From Liolophura sinensis (lineage: Eukaryota; Mollusca; Polyplacophora; Chitonida; Chitonidae), in contig NC_088302.1 in assembly GCF_032854445.1 (NCBI RefSeq), positions 56,028,237 through 56,088,236 of the forward strand: a stretch of DNA of 60,000 nucleotides. The letters run 5' to 3'. How positions within the stretch are numbered: position 1 is the first letter of the stretch; each line of letters opens with the position of its first letter. The notes beneath the pieces were generated by a model. That model was not told where the DNA came from, did no database searches, and saw only the letters and a list, made by a program, of their open reading frames with translations. Shown in pieces: positions 23,426 to 36,320 of this stretch. Made by a program: the position numbers and the translations under genes.

Positions 23426-23685
23426 AAAGTTGACATTTTGTTTTGTAATGTCGGAATTTAGGACAATACTTAAGCCATGTTATGTGTTAATTTCGGGAAG
23501 GCTTCCATGCTGGTTCATCAGATATGATAAATACAGTTAATCTTAAAGTATTTTGCACCTAATTAATCTTAATTCCTCTCAAAATCTCATATCACTTAAT
23601 TAATGTAAATTCCCCCCAAAATCTCATATCGCTAAGGCGTGGATGTAATGGCCTCCTTACTTCTCACTTCTTTTACGTGAATTTT

Positions 23686-23910
23686 ATACTCGGAGAAATT
23701 TTTTTTTATTATTTATTTGATTGGTGTTTTACGCCGTACTCATAAATATTTCACTTACACGAGGGCGGCCAGCATTATGGTGGCAGAAAATCGGGCACAG
23801 TCCGGGGAAAACCCACGACCATCTGTAGGTTGCTGGCAGATTTTCCCACTTACGGCCGGAGAGGAAGCCAGCATGAGCTGTACTCGAACTCACAGCGATA
23901 CTCGGAGAAA
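23686..23910 (-). mobile_element. RUDI-like SINE, head-truncated, with perfect 13-bp target duplication
   Basis: The insert at 23699-23897 is flanked by ATACTCGGAGAAA (23686-23698 and 23898-23910). It stops at almost the same point as the copy ending at 23012 (GAACTCACAGCG). Confidence 0.92.
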
Positions 23911-25699
23911 AGATCAAGGTCTGGGTCAGCGTGGTGTTATCTCTCTTGTAATGAAACGCTTGTTGCTGTTTACCTCAAGATCAAGGGACACAAACATTCT
24001 ACTTGGCCAAAATTCGATATGGCCAATGGTGGTATACTGGCTGGAGGATGTTTGAGATGTTTAGTGAGCTTATTTCCTCAGAAGACATTCCTCATGCTCA
24101 TTTCGCCGCTTACTTATGAAGTCGGCGTTGGGATTGCCGGAATCATTAGCGTGGAAGGAAGTTTCCAAAGATTAATTAATGACATTACGTCTGCTAGGCG
24201 CTGCTTTCATCAAGAGCCACCTGCTAATCACTGCGCGAACCCAGCTCTTCCTGGAGGCGAACGGACAGGAAGGAAATCTGGGGTCAAGGTCGTCTGGCTC
24301 TGATGGCAATCCCATCTCGATAATGGGATATGGCAACCTTTTTACCACATGGAACAATCCCCACAAAACGGCATAATGTTTCTAATCGGATTTTTACTTT
24401 TCCCTCGACAAAGCCTGGAGCGATATAATATGATGTTAAGTCGGTAAGAAAAGAGCTGTTTATGCCGAACTGTTCTGTTTTGCCATATTCACTGCTCGAA
24501 GACTTACAAAAACATATCATCTTCGCATTGCTGAAACCTACCATAATTCATAGGGTTCAAATATCACAGGCAGTCTTACTTTTATGGGGCGGCTGTACGT
24601 GTTTTGGGGGAAGTTGAGGAGTGGGTGGGGGGGGGGGGGTGGTGGTGGCGCTAGGGCGGTGTTGGGCGGGTAGGGTTGGGAGAGCTGTCGGGTGTGATCT
24701 CTACAGCATACAGACCTTCAGCAGATAGTAAGCCGATATCTTCTTTTCTATTCCATTCTCCTCGATCCTGGTTGATTAAATATGAAGTCTGCAATTTGTC
24801 TTCATGGTTATATACGTACCTTGGGCGACAGCAGTTCCGAACGTGTTGTTCTTATCAAGGTATGGTGGAGTATATAACTGTTAGCTCGTCAGGCTTTGTA
24901 TATGTTTCCAGGAAGAAAAATCTTCGAATAAGGACACGCCAGGGCTCTATGCACAACTATACATAGAAAGAGATAAAAAAGCATAATAGCATTCTTTAGA
25001 CAGTTTGTGTCGAATCAAATACAGTTCATTATGTACATTAAACATAACAATGTGTTATGACAATTAACTGATCAGCATGATTGAGACCTATGTCTTTCTT
25101 TCACTCCGGGTTTATACTTACTAATAAACAAAGATTCTTTAACGTCTAACAAAACCTGGCTTCCATCCGGAAACATATCTATGACATAGACTGGATTCCC
25201 CTTGTCAAACTGGAGGAGTCGATGCGACAAATCGCATCGTGGGGACGGCAGCTTTTCACTACTCGTGTATTACGTTGAACTAATCAGTGGAATATAAGGT
25301 TGCCAATTATTTACAGTTTAATCTTTCCCATCGGCAGAGACCGGCAGGGATGTGGCCCAGTCTGAACATTGTCGCCCTTTTCCTACTTCATTCAGATGTT
25401 CATTATTAGATGATCACCCCCTTACTTACTCCCTTTAGACGACAGATTGACTGTGGGTAGAGTTTTCAGCCAATCGAAGTCTTCAGTATCCAAATACTTA
25501 TTCCAGTAGAAAAGATCTTCACATGAAGATCGGATGGGCGGGGCCAAGCAAACCGTTGCATATACTGATTCACCCGCAAGGTATATTGTACGTGAATGTC
25601 AGACTACAACAGTAAGCTTGCTTCACTCCCGCCCCGTTATAATCGTGAAGATGTTACATAATGAATTCTATCCTATGCGTGAGAAATATAAACAAGCCT
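23911..25699. other. Intergenic with a G-rich patch at 24603-24682, no gene seen
   Basis: Overlapping frames at 23830-24376 look uncharacteristic and share no motif with known families. The G-rich patch (13 consecutive G at 24627-24639, then further GGG runs) could form a G-quadruplex on the + strand. Confidence 0.5.
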
Positions 25700-25981
25700 T
25701 CTTGTTGTCATGCTCCGTCGCTCAGTTGGTTAGCGCGCTAGCGCAGCGTAATACCAGGAGCCTTTCACCAATGCCGTCGCTTGTGAGTTCAAGTCCAGTT
25801 CATGCTGGCTTCCTCTCCGGCCGTAAGTGGGAATGTCTTGCAGCAACCTGCGGATGGTCGTGGGATTTGCCCGGGTTCTGCCCGGTTTCCTCCCACCATA
25901 TTGCTGGTCGCAGTCGTATAAGTGAAATATTCTGAGTACAGCGTAAAACACCAATCAAATAAATAAATCTTATTGTCGTGC
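25700..25981 (+). mobile_element. RUDI-like SINE, full length, with diverged target duplication
   Basis: The element at 25711-25967 has box A-like TCGCTCAGTTGGTTAGCGCG, box B-like GAGTTCAAGTCC, the conserved body and the tail GCGTAAAACACCAATCAAAT. The flanks TCTTGTTGTCATGC (25700-25713) and TCTTATTGTCGTGC (25968-25981) match at 12 of 14 positions, suggesting an older insertion. This is the best + strand reference copy here. Confidence 0.93.
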
Positions 25982-28837
25982 ATTTTAAAGAATTACGCGG
26001 ACGGTATAGAAGATATAGACACTAGAAGCAAGATCTGGGAATGGAAAAAAAACTGGCATCTGTTTGCTGTCACGTGCTTCTATACATGGCCCTCAAACTC
26101 CTAGAGGACCTCGACTTGAGCCTGTACTAGAAAAATTGATTACGTGTGACGCATTCTGTGTGGGCGAAGAAACAGGCAAAGCGTCACGTTTTAAGGTAAA
26201 TGGTAATGTATATGTCAAGTTTATCCTGTGTACAGACATGGTAATAAGACGGCAGTGAAGCTGTCTAGCTGTTTTCACAGCCACAAATTCTCACGTGCGA
26301 TACCAACGGACATCCGAAAAACACTAAACGCGACTGTGCACATGTACATCTCCACTGGCAGATGTGTCAGTAGTACACAATTTCTTTACCACTTATACAC
26401 GTCATTGGTGTACTGGTGGTGTGCATTATGTGCACGTCCACGTTTGGTAGAGCACTGTTTTCCACTCGGCGTGCAGGGTAATTTTAGAGAGAATGTCTCA
26501 ATAACATAGGCTCATATATAAAGTTGTTAATACACGATATACATGGAGAACATGGAGGAGTGAAACGAAATCCAATATTATTTAGACTGATTATTAAGCC
26601 AACGTATCTATAGGATGGTTCAAGCCGTTATCAGGTGGTCAGGTATGCCTGATTAAATTATCTTAGCCCCAAGGGGGTATCAAGTTTACCTTTTTTCATA
26701 AGTACCTACCTGCAACGATCTGCTTGGAAATTCATGAGAGAGTGGTTATAAAGATACGCTAAGGAGACAAATTTCTAATAAGCGTTTCGAGATGACTGTT
26801 ATGAAACTTGATTGCGGTGGTTGTTGTTATGAAGCTCTGACCATGATTTAATCGACTCTCATGGTGACGCGTCGCAAATGCAATCATCGTCTTGAAGATG
26901 AATAATTAACGGGTATAAAAATGGATAAAAACTACCATTCCATCTGTGAAGATTAACCGTTTCCATCATCACACAAACGTGTCTTTCCTACACTAATGCA
27001 CCAGCCTGGCCATCATACCGCTCTGAGCTTCTCTGTATGCTTGAAAGGTACTTCAGTACAACTTATAGTTTTTGAGAAGTTGCTGTCATTGACAACGATA
27101 TGGTTCTCGATCTGTAGGAATTGATATGTAGTATAACAACTGTATAGCATAGAAAAGAAAACTTATTCTTGATCCATGTAATAGTACAAACGGCTTAGTA
27201 TACATATAATGCTCATTGCTCTCTGTATGTCCATTTTGACGACAAAAGTTGACATTTTGTTGTGTGTGTGTGTGTTTAAATCCATACTTTCCAGATTGTG
27301 TAACAACTCGCTAAATACCGTGTTTTTACACATAGTTGATGTACGATAGAAACACACGTTGATTGGTAGGTGAAGTGTAGATGGTATGCCCACGAAGACT
27401 TACGTGCTCAGAATCCACCTATCTGACTAAGCTCGATCATCATTTACGAGGGTACAGCATTCTGTTGTTGACCAAAGTCTGAGGAGTGGCCACCGGAGAA
27501 CCGCAGAACAAACCAGCTAGAGTCAGTCCAGCTGAACAGAGTACAGTCAATTTACACACTAATCTTGTGTACCGTCATATACATCACCCTAGTGAGGGCT
27601 TCGGCGATTCCACACAACGCACTGGGGAAGCAAATTCACAGTGTATTAACGGCTGATCATAACTCCGTGACCCTGATAGGGTCTCTCGCTAGTTTCCGAA
27701 TACAGCATCAATACAAGCATTTGCTGAGACCTGCTCAGGTTCGCAGACAGAGAGATCACATGTAAATATCATTACCTCTACGTGATTTCCATAAGGCTCT
27801 TTTGTGTATAACAGTTAAAAAGGCAAAATGTGTGGTGAAACTCGTTACCTGTCTGGCAGATCGGAATATGTATTCAGAGAAGCTATTTCGGATATAAGAA
27901 AACGATCAGATATGTTTAAGAACGCGTCACACGTTATGACGAAGTAACAAACACAAGGCCTATCACGTTAGAAAGTTTGATAAGTATAGGGTAGCACATG
28001 CCGGTTATGTGCTGATCACGGATATACTACACACCCACTGTCATCGTCTGTTTTAGATTTTGTGCAAAGACAAGTTATTATTTTCACGTATGTGTTATTG
28101 TAACATTGGAGTATCCCATTGACAGTTTCCACAGCTTAGTGCCCTAATTAGGGGTGGCCATCCAGCTTGACATTTGACATGAATCCATCTGGGATCAGCG
28201 TGGATAAGTTCAGGTTAAATGTCCCTCACAGCCTTGATACACACAGCTCATGAATAATCAAATAGTTGTAGGTATATCAGGTCGTTTTAATAAGTGTAAG
28301 AAGCAAATACATTTAAGAAATTGAAATAGGCCTATAAACACAATCCCAAAACGCATAATGCCTCATTTTCTAGTTGTATGTACGGTATATACAATCTAAT
28401 CTTTTGTATCTCATTGCCAAATGTTTATGTGAAAACGTATCGAATGTGTCCGAAATGCCTGAGGTCACCCAAGCGTAACCGAAACGACCTGAAAAGATTT
28501 CATTGATTTCATTTTGTCTTTATTTTATAGTAATAGTTTCCTGATATTATTTCATATTTCCGGTGTCTTTCACACAGAGAGATTTTCTGTAGGCTTCCGA
28601 GCTGAAAGCTCAGTCTGTTAAAAATGATTTTTGCACCCACATTTTACTAATTTCCAGAAGCTGTTCGTCAAAGCTAAATCAAACAATCACGCCAACTGAC
28701 GGAAACGCACAGAGATTGCATTGAAGCGATGGTTCTGGGTCATTGTGCTGCGCAAGCAGAACAAAGGCGCCACGGAAGTCCCGAAGTCTCCTTGGAAGCC
28801 GTTTTTTATTTTTCTAGTTTTATTCATCTATTATTCA
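25982..28837. other. Intergenic, no gene seen
   Basis: Unique DNA with short frames only. A short (GT)n run lies near 27260-27274. No convincing exon, promoter or dispersed repeat is visible. Confidence 0.55.
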
Positions 28838-29510
28838 GGTTAACAACCAGCACCGCTCAGAGCCTGTGCCTCGTTATACACTCAGTGTAGGCCACAGTCT
28901 GTGCGTGAGTAAACACACAGTACGGCTCATAAAGTAAGCTGTTATACACTCTGTGTAGCTCACAGTCTGTGCGTGAGTAAACACACAGTACGGCTCATAA
29001 AGTAAGCTGTTATACACTCTGTGTAGCTCACAGTCTGTGCGTGAGTAAACACACAGTACGGCTCATAAAGTAAGCTGTTAAACACTCAGTGTAGCTCACA
29101 GTATGTGCGTGAGTAAACACACAGTACGGCTCATAAAGTAAGCTGTTATACACTCTGTGTAGCTCACAGTCTGTGCGTGAGTAAACACACAGTACGGCTC
29201 ATAAAGTAAGCTGTTAAACACTCAGTGTAGCTCACAGTATGTGCGTGAGTAAACACACAGTAGCGCTCCGATGTATGCTGTTAAACATTCAGCACCGCTC
29301 AGAATCTGTGCCTGTTTAAACACGCAGTGCCGGAAGGTACCGCTCAGAGTTTGTGCCTGCTTTAACACGCAGAACCGTAAGGTACCGCTCACACGCAGTA
29401 CGGTAGGGTATCTCTCACAGTCTGTACCTATTTAAACACACACTACCGTAATGTACTGCTCACAGTTTGTGCTAAACACACAGTACCGCTCACAGTATGT
29501 GCTTGGCTCT
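28838..29510. repeat. 68-bp minisatellite, about 6 good copies plus decayed flanks
   Basis: The unit is TAAACACACAGTACGGCTCA, TAAAGTAAGCTGTTATACAC, TCTGTGTAGCTCACAGTCTG, TGCGTGAG, with starts at 28910, 28978, 29046 and so on. Both edges contain degenerate, shorter variants (GTACCGCTCACAGT). Confidence 0.93.
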
Positions 29511-30634
29511 TTGCCAAAAACTGATAACGTTTTCCGCTATTAACTGTTAATACTTTACGAAAACTCCATTATCATCTTCTAAAGATCACATGAAATCTTA
29601 TCAAATTATCACAAGAAAAAGAAAAAAAGTATTAATGAAGCAATAGGGCCTTTTTGCTAAGTTTTGCGAATTAATGAGCGATCCACTTGTTAGATCTCAT
29701 CAGCAATAACTTTATCTCTTTGTTAGTGAGTCAGCTTTATACTCGGAGAAATTTTACAGCTTACATCTCTATGATTTATAACTACGATACAATAAATGGA
29801 TACTAGATACAAATAATTGTGTGCTATACTTTGGCTATTGATTTTTCCTAGAAAAGAGGTATAATTTTGCCCGCTTCTCAGATCAAAGGTCGCCTTCTGC
29901 CTCTTTATTTCTTCCACATCGCTGGCATATACGGTTTAACACTTGTGCTTTCTTTCACTGCGAACTTATAACTGTAATAGTTCTGGTTAGATCGATGCGC
30001 CGAGGCACGTGTTCGTCTAGTCGCTATATGAACTTAGCACTGTCGTACGGTCGATAAAATCCTGTTGGGAAGAAGACAAGGAACAAGTACATGTATGCAG
30101 CTTGACTGAATGGGCACCTGTTGAGAACGTAGGAGGCGTCGCTTGGATCAACTCATCATTGTGCGAAGGGCGTGCCCAAGAGCCCAGGCACCATTCCCAA
30201 CGTTACCTCCTTAAGTCTGCTTATCACGAGAGCAAATCTCCAATGTGCACGCTGGCGCATTGCTATCTGGTGCGGCCACCCGATGGTGTCCTATTCTTGA
30301 ACAGAGAACGTTCTTCATACCAGATACCACACTTTGTTGAATGAACCCCTTACCCACCCCGGATTTTCTGTTCGATGATCTTATAAACTTTCTTACTCTC
30401 GTGAAAAAAAAAACCGTGTGTGAGGAAAGTTTCTTGATTGTTGAGAAATCGCAATCCGGGTTCTTACCGATGACAAGTACCGGTTTTTATTTTTAAGTCC
30501 GTTGCTAACTATACAGCTGCAGCCACCTGTGACCCTAAAGTCTTCAGAAGCGTCAGATCTATGGAATCGGCTATCTAACCACTGTAAACAGAGGGACATA
30601 TCTGTGTCGGCAAGCCGACTGGAATACGGTTAAA
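29511..30634. other. Receptor gene 5' flank / 5' UTR
   Basis: No SINE or minisatellite here. A TATAAA-like string occurs at about 30380 (CTTATAAACT), roughly 250 bp before the receptor ATG, but no initiator can be recognised. The 80-codon frame at 30102-30344 lacks any recognised motif and may be chance. Confidence 0.3.
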
Positions 30635-31043
30635 ATGGACACGACTACAGAACTCCCTGTAAGCTGCCATGATGATTGCCCCATCAATGCTGTCTTCCTG
30701 GGAAGGCCTCCGAAAGTCGAAGACATTTTCTCATCAAACTGTTCGCTGCCCCTTAACATCACTGGAAACTTCTTCCGCCGGATCCCTCGCGATCTCAGTG
30801 GAGAGGTTCGAATCCCCCTGTACACAATCATATTTTTGTTGGCCGTGGTGGGGAATAGTTTGGTTATCGTGGCCCTGGTACAGAACAAACGGATGAGAAC
30901 TGTGACTAACGTGTTCTTGCTGAACCTTTCTGTCAGTGACTTACTTCTGGCCGTCTTCTGCATGCCCTTCACACTCATACCAGTTTTGCTGAAGAACTTT
31001 ATCTTTGGCGCCACTATGTGCGTTCTTATCCGATACTTACAAG
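30635..31043 (+). CDS. CCKR: Cholecystokinin/sulfakinin-type receptor, exon 1 (residues 1-136)
   Basis: Codes for the extracellular N-terminus, TM1, TM2 and the start of TM3 of a peptide-activated class A GPCR in the plasma membrane. The ATG has a good context (AAAATGG). There are N-glycosylation sequons at N35 (NCS) and N41 (NIT). TM1 is about residues 60-82 with GNSLVIV, TM2 about 93-115 with NLSVSDLLLAV, and the extracellular-end cysteine is C129 (FIFGATMC). The exon ends at a consensus donor (CAAG|GTAAGT), leaving one base of codon 137. It joins exactly to the exon at 53146. Family assignment rests mainly on the TM3, TM6 and TM7 motifs in the later exons. Other peptide GPCRs are possible but fit less well. 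Confidence 0.93.
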
Positions 31044-31211
31044 GTAAGTTACGTTACTTCAGAATACTGTGCTTGCAGCTTACTCTTATTTAATTAGTTT
31101 AGAAGGCAATATACTTGTTCTGTTTTATTTAAAAATTTGATTGGTATACTTGTGAATGTATGGGTTGAAGAAATCGGAGTATACTGGCAATACCTGAAAA
31201 CAACCTGACAT

Positions 31212-31928
31212 AACAGGCGCATCTTCATGTAGCGAGAGCCCATGTAGTATATATACAGAACACTTTAAATCGGCGATGCATGTAGCGCGGCCCATGTACT
31301 TTGTATACATGACATTTTACGATTCAGGTAGCAAGAGCCCATGCAGTGTGTACACAGAACAACACTTTCTATACTGTGGCGATTCAGGTAGCGAAGGCCC
31401 TTGTACTGTGTATACAGAACAACATTTTATATACACCGGCGATTCATGTAGCGAGAGCCCATGTACTGTGTATACAGGTTACTTTACATACAACGGCGAT
31501 TCAGGTAGCCAGGGCCCATGCAGTGTGTATACAGAACAACACTTTATATACATCGGCGATTCATGTAGCGAGAGCCCATGTACTGTGTATACAGGACACT
31601 ACACATACAGTGGCGATTCAGGTAGCGAGGGTCCATGTACTGTGTGTACAGAACACTTTATATACAGCGGTGGTTCAGGTAGCGAGGAACATGTACTGTG
31701 TATACAGAACACTTTATATACAGTGGCGATTCAGGTAGCGAGGGTCCATGTACTGTGTGTACAGAACAACACTTTATATACGGCGATTCAGGTAGCGCGG
31801 CCCATGGTCTGTGTATACAGGACACTTTACATCCAACGGTGATTCAGCGAGGAACATGTACTGTAGGCCTATATACAGAACAACACTTTATATACAGAAG
31901 CGATTCAGGCAACGAGGAACACGTACTG
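31212..31928. repeat. 60-bp minisatellite, about 12 copies, open in several frames
   Basis: The unit is GCGATTCAGGTAGCGAGAGC, CCATGTACTGTGTATACAGA, ACAACACTTTATATACAGTG. Because 60 is a multiple of three, the + strand stays open for 188 and 130 codons in two frames (one reads GDSGSEGPCTVYTEQ repeatedly). I treat it as intronic non-coding DNA. Confidence 0.93.
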
Positions 31929-33045
31929 TATTGTTTTCATGATGAAGAAGTCAATACTTCAAAGCTTGCACTGGCTTTTGAGCCGTTTTGTTTATTTGCT
32001 GAGTTTCTATTGTTTGTTAGTTGGGACAAATTAATACCATTAATAATAATGAATACGATTGTCATCTTCACCTATTCTTTTGTACTAAATATCTTTTAAA
32101 TTGCTTGCTCAAATCATAGCTGGAAAAAAAGCAGGTATATTTTTATACTTCTACACCTGCTCATGATTTTGTCCATGTTTATTCATTTGAATAATGAAAA
32201 TGAACGACAGTAAGTTCCTGTGCAAGAAAATAAGTCCCAGAGTTGCTCTTACTTGTGTTACTACATTCATAACTTGATAAGATTTACCGCGTATTGCAAA
32301 CATTCTATGCTAAAACTTTCTTTTTCGGATGTGTGTCACAATGAGCGGATGAGCTTCTCCTAACTGCTGTTCACGTCGGTATAGTGATTACAGTGTCTGA
32401 CAGAGTGTCGTTAATCAGTTAAATGATTGAGTAGATTGTAATGGATAAACGCGACCGGTAAATATCTGAAAAATTTGTTTTGTAATGTATTGCATTTTGC
32501 ATCAACACAACGTCAACAACCGGTCTATATATATGAGATATTTTACAAGAAACGGAACACCTATAGTGCCAATTTGAACTCTGCGCTCGGTATAATCTGT
32601 GCGAAGGAAATCTTTTGAACAAATAACCACTTTTTTCGCTATCGCCTATAGCTCTTTAACTGAAGCTGGTAATTTAGAAGATCCTTCCAAATAGATATTA
32701 ATGTGGTGATTATTTCAAATTGCTCCAGATAAGACTTCCTTCGGATGAGCTTTTGTCACAGTATAGGGCAGCGTGACACGTCCAGTGGTCATTGTTATCC
32801 TTTTAGCACTAAATTGGTCGCTAATTATAATTTCCCTCTATTTCGTGAGAATTTACTGTAAAGCCATTTATTTGCAACATGTCGCGCAAGAATCGCCCCG
32901 CAATGATTTGTTTATGGCACCAAAGTAATTCCTAAACTTAATAACTATATACACATTTCTATCCCAGTCAAGATAGCAAAAACATCAATGCAGCATGAGC
33001 CATAATACTATTTTGTTAGAAACTCGAACACTCACAGTCTGTTCC
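31929..33045. other. Intronic, nothing recognised
   Basis: AT-rich unique DNA with short frames only. Confidence 0.55.
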
Positions 33046-33246
33046 TTAGTTTGTTTGTTTATTTATTTGATTAGTGTTTTACGCCGTAGTCAAGAATATT
33101 TCATTTACAAGACGGTGACCAGCATTATGTCGAGAGGAAACCGAGCAGAACCAGGAGGGGGTGGGAGGGGGGTGCTAGGGGTCAAACCCATAACCATCCG
33201 CAGGTTTTCCAGACTTTTCCATGTACAGCCGGACTCTTTAGTTTGT
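33046..33246 (-). mobile_element. RUDI-like SINE, head-truncated, with 9-bp target duplication
   Basis: Tail and body on the minus strand (GTGTTTTACGCCGTAGTCAA onward), with an internal G-rich expansion near 33155-33180. Flanked by TTAGTTTGT at 33046-33054 and 33238-33246. Confidence 0.85.
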
Positions 33247-36154
33247 ATCTTTCATAATAACATCGTTTAAATATTTAAAACATAATTAGCTTTTTTTGGA
33301 ATTGTCCGTTAGGCTGCAAAACTCCAAATCTGTGTTTACGTTAGATGCGTGTTTTATGAATGTAAAGAAATGACGGCTAGATTTAGACAATTCTAATTTC
33401 TCAACGAAAAGCCCAAGGTGTTTTCCAGGCGTTCCAAAAGTCTTAGCGCAGGTCGATCTAATTACCGGGACACCGAAGAGGCAGTCTCAGAGCATGGCCT
33501 CTCCGTCTCAGGGGACATGGCGTAGATAGGAAAATCCCGATACCCATTTCCGGGTGGAGGCTTCCACTGGCTGTCTGAGTTTTGCAAAAAGCAAGCAGAA
33601 GACCGGACATGAAAACTGCAGGCAATTATTCCAAGTCATTAAATACTTTTGTGACACGAGCTTGCAGCTCTTTTCTCGATATCCGCAAAGTTTTATCGGC
33701 CACATAACAGACGAACGAGATTTCACGGAAATTAAACAAGGCTACAATAAAAAGGTAAGGAGGAGATTGATTCATGCAAATCGACTGTCGCTCAATTAAT
33801 TGTGTGCGCTGAGGCATGTCGAAATCTGACGGCTTGTCCATGGAAATATTTGAATTTATTAGGCAAAAATTCCGGTAATATTACTTCCAATTTCTTTGGT
33901 GGTCGTTTAATTATGCACTCGAATAAAATTTAAGACTAACTTACGCTTATACCATAATATCATGCGTAAAAATGGATGCGTTATTTTTGTTTTGTTTTGA
34001 TTGCTATGATACACAAACAATGGCATATTTATTAGGAGCACAAATTAACTGAGTGTAAATAGATAACAAAGAAGGATAATCCGAGAACCTTGATGGTTCT
34101 AAGTCATCTACATCTGGGTGCTATCCTGAAAAGCTTCAACGGGAGGACGTGTTTACATCCTAAACGTATTGCAATTGGATGAGAAATGACATCTAATAAC
34201 CTAACGGGGCTATAAAGCTGTGGAATTTACGACCTAATCACGACAAACATATATAGACTGCGCTTACAGACAGCAATTTAAGAACCTTCATCCGCTCAAA
34301 GAGTTACGATGTAAGCGGAATTCTTTGCTGGAAGAAAAAGCAAAATCAGGAAGATACGTGGTAGGAATCGGATCATCCCGAAACACCAGCGCAGGTGATC
34401 CTTTTCTTTGATAATGTCCTGAATACTTGATATGGGAAATACAGAAGTGTTGTCTCTGTCCTTGTAGACCAGGAATTTGTGACACATGGAATAGCGGATC
34501 GAGTGTCTCTTGGCAACCATAACAGGTACATTCTTCATCACTACAGCGCACCATTAAAGGTATACCAGACTATCTGCTTAAGCAGGGTTTAGGGTATCCT
34601 GGTTGTGGAAAACTTTCATAGTACAAGATACTGAAAAGCTGCTATCATATATGTACGTCTTTTTGTAACCGACTAGGGTACTTTCACGACCTACTATCAC
34701 GGAAAAGTTAAGGTGGTTAGATAAGGCATAAAGGCATTAGTTTTGGTCGCATTATCATTGTACAACTGAAAACTGCTCCGATACAACTCTGTTCTATTAA
34801 ACAATGGTAAGCTGTTATTCAGCTGTGATAAGTCCTGTGTTGTTAGCTGTGCATGTCCAGTTGAGTCGCGCCTTCAGCTCTGATGTAAGTTTAATTGAAG
34901 GATGAAAATCTTCAAGGAAATGTTCTATTTCGAGTTTTCCTACATAGCTGGTGATTGGGGAAAAAAAGAAGAAATGTCGGCATCAATGTCAATAAGAAAT
35001 AACGTAAAATATCAAATTTGTCAAGACCACTTCCATTAGTGTTATTAGCATCACAAATTTCCAAAAGTAATTAATTTCAAGTTATCTTTCTGGGGGGAGA
35101 AGCTGGCTTCGTGTGCCTTATTCCGCCGTAAGGTGCATCGCCATGTGAATATAATAAAGTACAGTTAGCATTGGGGATATATTTTCGTGTTTGATATCAA
35201 TGGTATATTCCGCCGAACATGCTGAATGAGTTATTTGTGTTTTGCGACAGCACACCACTGAGATCTGTCTCTTCATATCTTATAGCATTGCTTTGATCAG
35301 GTGTTCGCAGGATGGGTTCAGAATAAAGTGGAGTTTCTTATCATATTTACTTGGTGTTTGGCTAGGATGAGATTTATTTCATGACAGGTTGGCATAGGAG
35401 TAAACATTACATGTTATTCGGCTGCTATGGTGTAGCGTCTTTGGTAGATTTGATGTTACCACCATATCGCTGAAATGATGCTGATGTCCCCTAAAGATTT
35501 GAATTAATTCGTACATTTTAGGCGTAAAATCGTTAAGGCTCAGGTCAGTTTTGTGCATGCATGCCTGTTTTGCTTGCAATCACCTGTGCCGTACTAACTC
35601 CCTTGATCGACAGTGTTGAATGAAATCGACAAAGTCGCGCCACACCTGCTTTATTCGGAGGCTGTTTCCATCGAGGCAGTCAGAGGAATCCACTTAATCG
35701 AAGACCTCAGGATAGTTTTGTTCTGGCGCGTGAATGACACGAATACTCACTCTCCAGGGCCTGTTTTATGACGCAGTCGCGCCCATACACCAAACGCATT
35801 TTCCTTGGTGACATATCTCTTCACTATGTGTTGCCATGGAATTTGCGACTACTTCGTAAAACAGATCCAAGGTCATAGTTAATTGGTTCCAACGATTAAA
35901 GCACTATGTTGTTTTATTTATAGGTGTTCGCAAAGACTGATTAGCCTTTTATTTCTTTCATCTGATTTTCTGTCCGGTAGCTGTGACATGATCATTTCCT
36001 GGAACAAAGATAAAAGGCTAGCCTTCTTTCCCATTTCGTCACTCTCTTCTCTTGACACATTTTTTAAAAAGATTATTAGGTGTTTGAAGCTGATAAGTTG
36101 TTATTACGAACATGGACTGACAGTTTAACTGCTAGACTAACTGATTTACGATAT
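33247..36154. other. Intronic, nothing recognised
   Basis: Unique DNA. Several 60 to 90-codon frames are present, without any family motif or flanking splice signals that I would trust. Confidence 0.5.
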
Positions 36155-36320
36155 CGATGCTTTATTTATTCATTTATTTGAATTGTGTTTTACGCTGTAC
36201 TCAAGAATATTTCATTCATACGACAGCGGCCAACATTATGGAGGGAGGAAACCGGGCAGAGCCCGGGGGTAACCCACGACCATCCCCAGGTTGCTGACAT
36301 TCCCACGTACCGATGCTTTA
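36155..36320 (-). mobile_element. RUDI-like SINE, short truncated copy with 10-bp target duplication
   Basis: Only tail and inner body remain. Flanked by CGATGCTTTA at 36155-36164 and 36311-36320. Confidence 0.88.

Noticed and set aside
23717-24303. ORFs of 112 and 157 codons
   Set aside because: They begin within a SINE and continue into unique DNA without any family motif.
25711-25800. tRNA gene
   Set aside because: Box A and box B are present, but no full cloverleaf follows. The sequence runs into a SINE body and tail shared with other copies.
29736-29754. TTTATACTCGGAGAAATTT, also seen at 23683-23701
   Set aside because: A 19-base match between two sites, but the surrounding DNA does not align convincingly by eye. 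Possibly an old dispersed repeat; not enough to call.
30102-30344. 80-codon upstream gene near the receptor
   Set aside because: No recognisable motif or signal. It may be a chance frame or an upstream ORF in the 5' UTR; too weak to call.
31276-31842. 188-codon Cys/Gly-rich repeat protein
   Set aside because: A second frame is open over the same DNA, the unit is an exact 60-bp tandem repeat, and it lies within the receptor intron.
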